Part shown: positions 7,260-8,992 of the stretch, piece by piece
Layout: every line of letters begins with the position of its first letter
Numbering within the stretch: the stretch's first letter is position 1
Assembly: GCA_948815685.1 (NCBI GenBank)
Contig: CAQJOC010000043.1
Span: 1-8,992, forward strand
Source of the DNA: an uncultured Eubacteriales bacterium
GTDB taxonomy: Bacteria > Bacillota > Clostridia > Oscillospirales > Acutalibacteraceae
Direction of reading: 5' to 3'
DNA: 8,992 nucleotides
Notes under the pieces: generated by a model
Databases searched by the model: none
What the model was told of the DNA's origin: nothing
What the model saw: only the letters and a program-made list of their open reading frames with translations
Position numbers and translations under genes: made by a program

Positions 7260-7958
7260 GTGGCTAAGTATTCTATAATTTCAGATATCGGAAAAGGCAT
7301 TGTAAATATGTTGAGGGATAAACTTGTTCCCGAACCGATAGATAAGCCGGAATATATCGGAATGTGCGAACCTAAGAACCGAGGAGGATACGTAGTTGGA
7401 ATACATCCTTATGATATCCAAGAAAACAGAGATGGAAAGGCTCAAGAGGCTTTCACATTGGCGGATGGGAGCGTACAAGCTCCTCCCGCCAGAATAGAAA
7501 TTTACTTTATGATATCGGTTGCAAGTAAGGCGGATATTGAAAATAAAGCCATAGAAGAAGCTAGAATTATAGGAAAAGTAATTCAAGTAATGAATGATAA
7601 CCCAAATATTCCGGCTAGTTATATGCCACAGACGATGGAATATCCAAGAGAACTTGTTCCGATAAGTATGCTTCCTTTGGAGGTTGAGGAAAAGGTCAAG
7701 ATTTGGACGTTGTTTGGAGAATCATATAAAATTTCGTCGTTCTATGTGGCGGGGCCGATAGCCATAGAATCTGAAAATATCCAAAAACCCAATAAGAGAG
7801 TTAAATCCTTGCTCCTTAACAGTACTCAATTTGTACCTAAGAAAATTATACAGTTTGAGACACGTATTAAAGAAGAAGATATTGATGACGAATACACACA
7901 GCAAGATGCGGAAGAATCCGGTGTCAACAATGATGATGACGGAGACGATGATTTTTAA
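7260..7958 (+). CDS. DUF4255 / Pvc16_N-family protein, putative tube-sheath terminator of a contractile injection system
   Basis: Protein of 232 residues starting at GTG 7260, with GGAGGAGG (7245-7252) 7 nt upstream. The family signature runs end to end by eye: an N-terminal helix SIISDIGKGIVNMLRDKL, a short PYDIQENRDGK strand corresponding to the usual YxVxEN segment, a central strand IEIYFMISV (79-87), the helix ENKAIEEARIIGKVIQVMND (94-113), and a late EEKVKIWTLFGESYKISSFY segment with strand AGPIAIES. Family members such as Pvc16/Afp16 cap the distal end of the inner tube and sheath in phage-tail-like contractile injection particles, so this gene is the main evidence for such a locus. Residues 203-232 are a strongly acidic, probably disordered tail (DDDGDDDF at the end) that I infer lies beyond the family core. 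The next gene begins 26 bp downstream. Confidence 0.88.
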   Translation: MAKYSIISDIGKGIVNMLRDKLVPEPIDKPEYIGMCEPKNRGGYVVGIHPYDIQENRDGKAQEAFTLADGSVQAPPARIEIYFMISVASKADIENKAIEEARIIGKVIQVMNDNPNIPASYMPQTMEYPRELVPISMLPLEVEEKVKIWTLFGESYKISSFYVAGPIAIESENIQKPNKRVKSLLLNSTQFVPKKIIQFETRIKEEDIDDEYTQQDAEESGVNNDDDGDDDF

Positions 7959-7984
7959 AATAAGTTTTGACAGGGATGAGTTAT

Positions 7985-8992
7985 ATGAGAACGTTGTACA
8001 GGGCTTCTTTAGCGTTTTTGCTAATTGATATGTATACCAAAAACCCTATCAACAATGCGATTGTATTGTGTGATGGTAAGCAAATTCGCTATACACGGAA
8101 AAGAAGCGGATATTATGTTTTTTCCGATTTGTATCCTAAAAACTATCGCATAGATATAATTTGTGATGGATTTTTAGACTTACGTTTGGACTTTGAAGTA
8201 AGAGCCAATGAGACTAAAACTGTTATTATGAATTTGCCTTATGCTGCAGATAATCCATCCATACAAAAGGAAAAACATTTTGAAATTTATGTAAATAAGG
8301 ACGGAACCCCTTTAAAAAACGGAAAAGTCCGCTTCAAACTTAAAGATGACCTGAATTTCATTAAATTAATAAAACCTGCCGAAGCGAGAAAAAATAAAAT
8401 ATTTTTTAATATTGAAAATAATAAAAGCTTTACTTTTCAAAAATATTCTTATTACATCAATGGAACGGAAAATGAGTTTTATATTTATGGCTATGATATA
8501 GCAAAATCATACTATCTTCTTGATTCTCCTCTGGAAGCGTCTTTAGAACCCGGAGGAAATCTTTATCCCATTTGGGATTTGAGAACAGATAAAAACGGAA
8601 AAGTTATTTTACCTGTTTTCAGACAATTTATGAAAGGACACAAAGCAAGATTTGAAGTATTTGCTGATGGTAAATGTTCAAAGATGAAATTATCTGTTCC
8701 TGAGGAAGATGACAGCGAAAAATTAATTGTTGCGGAAACAGATTTGACAGACCTTGCACCACCACCTTTGCCAAAAACTCTTGAAAAGCCGAAAGAGGAA
8801 AATAATGGTGAAGAATTTGAATTGGACGACGTTGAGGGCGAAGATATTGATTTAAGCAAACTGCCGCCGCAAGGACAACAGGTTATTGATGAAAATGTTC
8901 CCGCTTCGGCTATGTTGCCACAACGGCAGACGGACGAAATTAATTCCCAAAACGGAGGAGTACCACCGGAGGAACAATTTAATAATATGGGA
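7985..8992 (+). CDS. Beta-rich protein with carboxypeptidase-regulatory-like N-terminal domain and acidic Pro-rich tail (partial, runs off right edge)
   Basis: An open frame of 336 codons continues past the window with no stop. The ATG at 7985 has AGGG 9 nt upstream; an in-frame ATG at 7976 abuts that AGGG and is less likely. Residues 8-85 look like a transthyretin/carboxypeptidase-regulatory-like beta sandwich (LIDMYTKNPINNAIVLCDG, then SGYYVFSDLYPKNYRIDI). Residues 97-240 appear to be a second beta-rich, Ig-like domain (TDKNGKVILPVF at 201-212). From about 240 the chain becomes acidic and proline-rich (APPPLPKTLEKPKEEN; DDVEGEDIDLSKLPP) and is probably disordered. There is no signal peptide, as expected for a particle or cytoplasmic component. 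I do not recognise a named family. Its position 26 bp after the DUF4255 gene suggests a structural or accessory part of the same contractile system. Confidence 0.85.
   Translation, partial: MRTLYRASLAFLLIDMYTKNPINNAIVLCDGKQIRYTRKRSGYYVFSDLYPKNYRIDIICDGFLDLRLDFEVRANETKTVIMNLPYAADNPSIQKEKHFEIYVNKDGTPLKNGKVRFKLKDDLNFIKLIKPAEARKNKIFFNIENNKSFTFQKYSYYINGTENEFYIYGYDIAKSYYLLDSPLEASLEPGGNLYPIWDLRTDKNGKVILPVFRQFMKGHKARFEVFADGKCSKMKLSVPEEDDSEKLIVAETDLTDLAPPPLPKTLEKPKEENNGEEFELDDVEGEDIDLSKLPPQGQQVIDENVPASAMLPQRQTDEINSQNGGVPPEEQFNNMG

Noticed and set aside
8563..8859. Minus-strand Ser-rich frame opposite the right-edge gene
   Set aside because: The composition is what the antisense of an acidic Glu/Asp-rich coding region gives; the plus-strand frame is open for 336 codons and has a sensible start.

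Overview
The window is AT-rich, with strong AGGAGG-type ribosome binding sites, tight co-directional gene spacing, and a LysM and a stalk (copper amine oxidase N-terminal-like) domain in the proteome. This suggests a low-GC Bacillota genome, most likely an anaerobic Clostridia relative. No RNA gene, transposase or CRISPR array is visible, and I cannot name the species.

Layout. Positions 1-94 hold two hairpin/T-tract structures that close an upstream rightward transcription unit lying off the window. A leftward gene (95-1240) encodes a protein that reads as a degenerate kinase-like domain, a membrane segment and a C-terminal LysM. A short divergent spacer (1241-1406) carries good sigma-A-type promoter matches in both directions whose -10 boxes nearly touch. 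From there a rightward run of five genes continues to the right edge: a 974-residue, four-pass membrane protein with a propeller-like outer domain, a second outer domain, HAMP and a degenerate class III cyclase domain (1407-4331); a single-pass MORN-repeat protein (4370-5893); a secreted helical protein ending in a stalk domain (6028-7215); a DUF4255/Pvc16_N-family protein (7260-7958); and an open-ended gene for a beta-rich protein with an acidic, proline-rich tail (7985 to beyond 8992).

How the parts may work together. The DUF4255 protein is the key marker: this family (Pvc16/Afp16) caps the tube and sheath of phage-tail-like contractile injection systems. The window therefore looks like the front edge of a contractile-injection-type locus whose sheath, tube, baseplate and ATPase genes should lie to the right. 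Ahead of it are four envelope proteins not normally part of such particles: a wall-binding LysM pseudokinase, a membrane sensor with a dead cyclase domain, a membrane-anchored MORN scaffold and an exported stalk-domain protein. The two signalling-like proteins appear to have lost catalytic residues, so I infer a sensing, docking or scaffolding module that may place or trigger the machine at a Gram-positive envelope. That link is inference from gene order and domains; only the domain readings come from the sequence.
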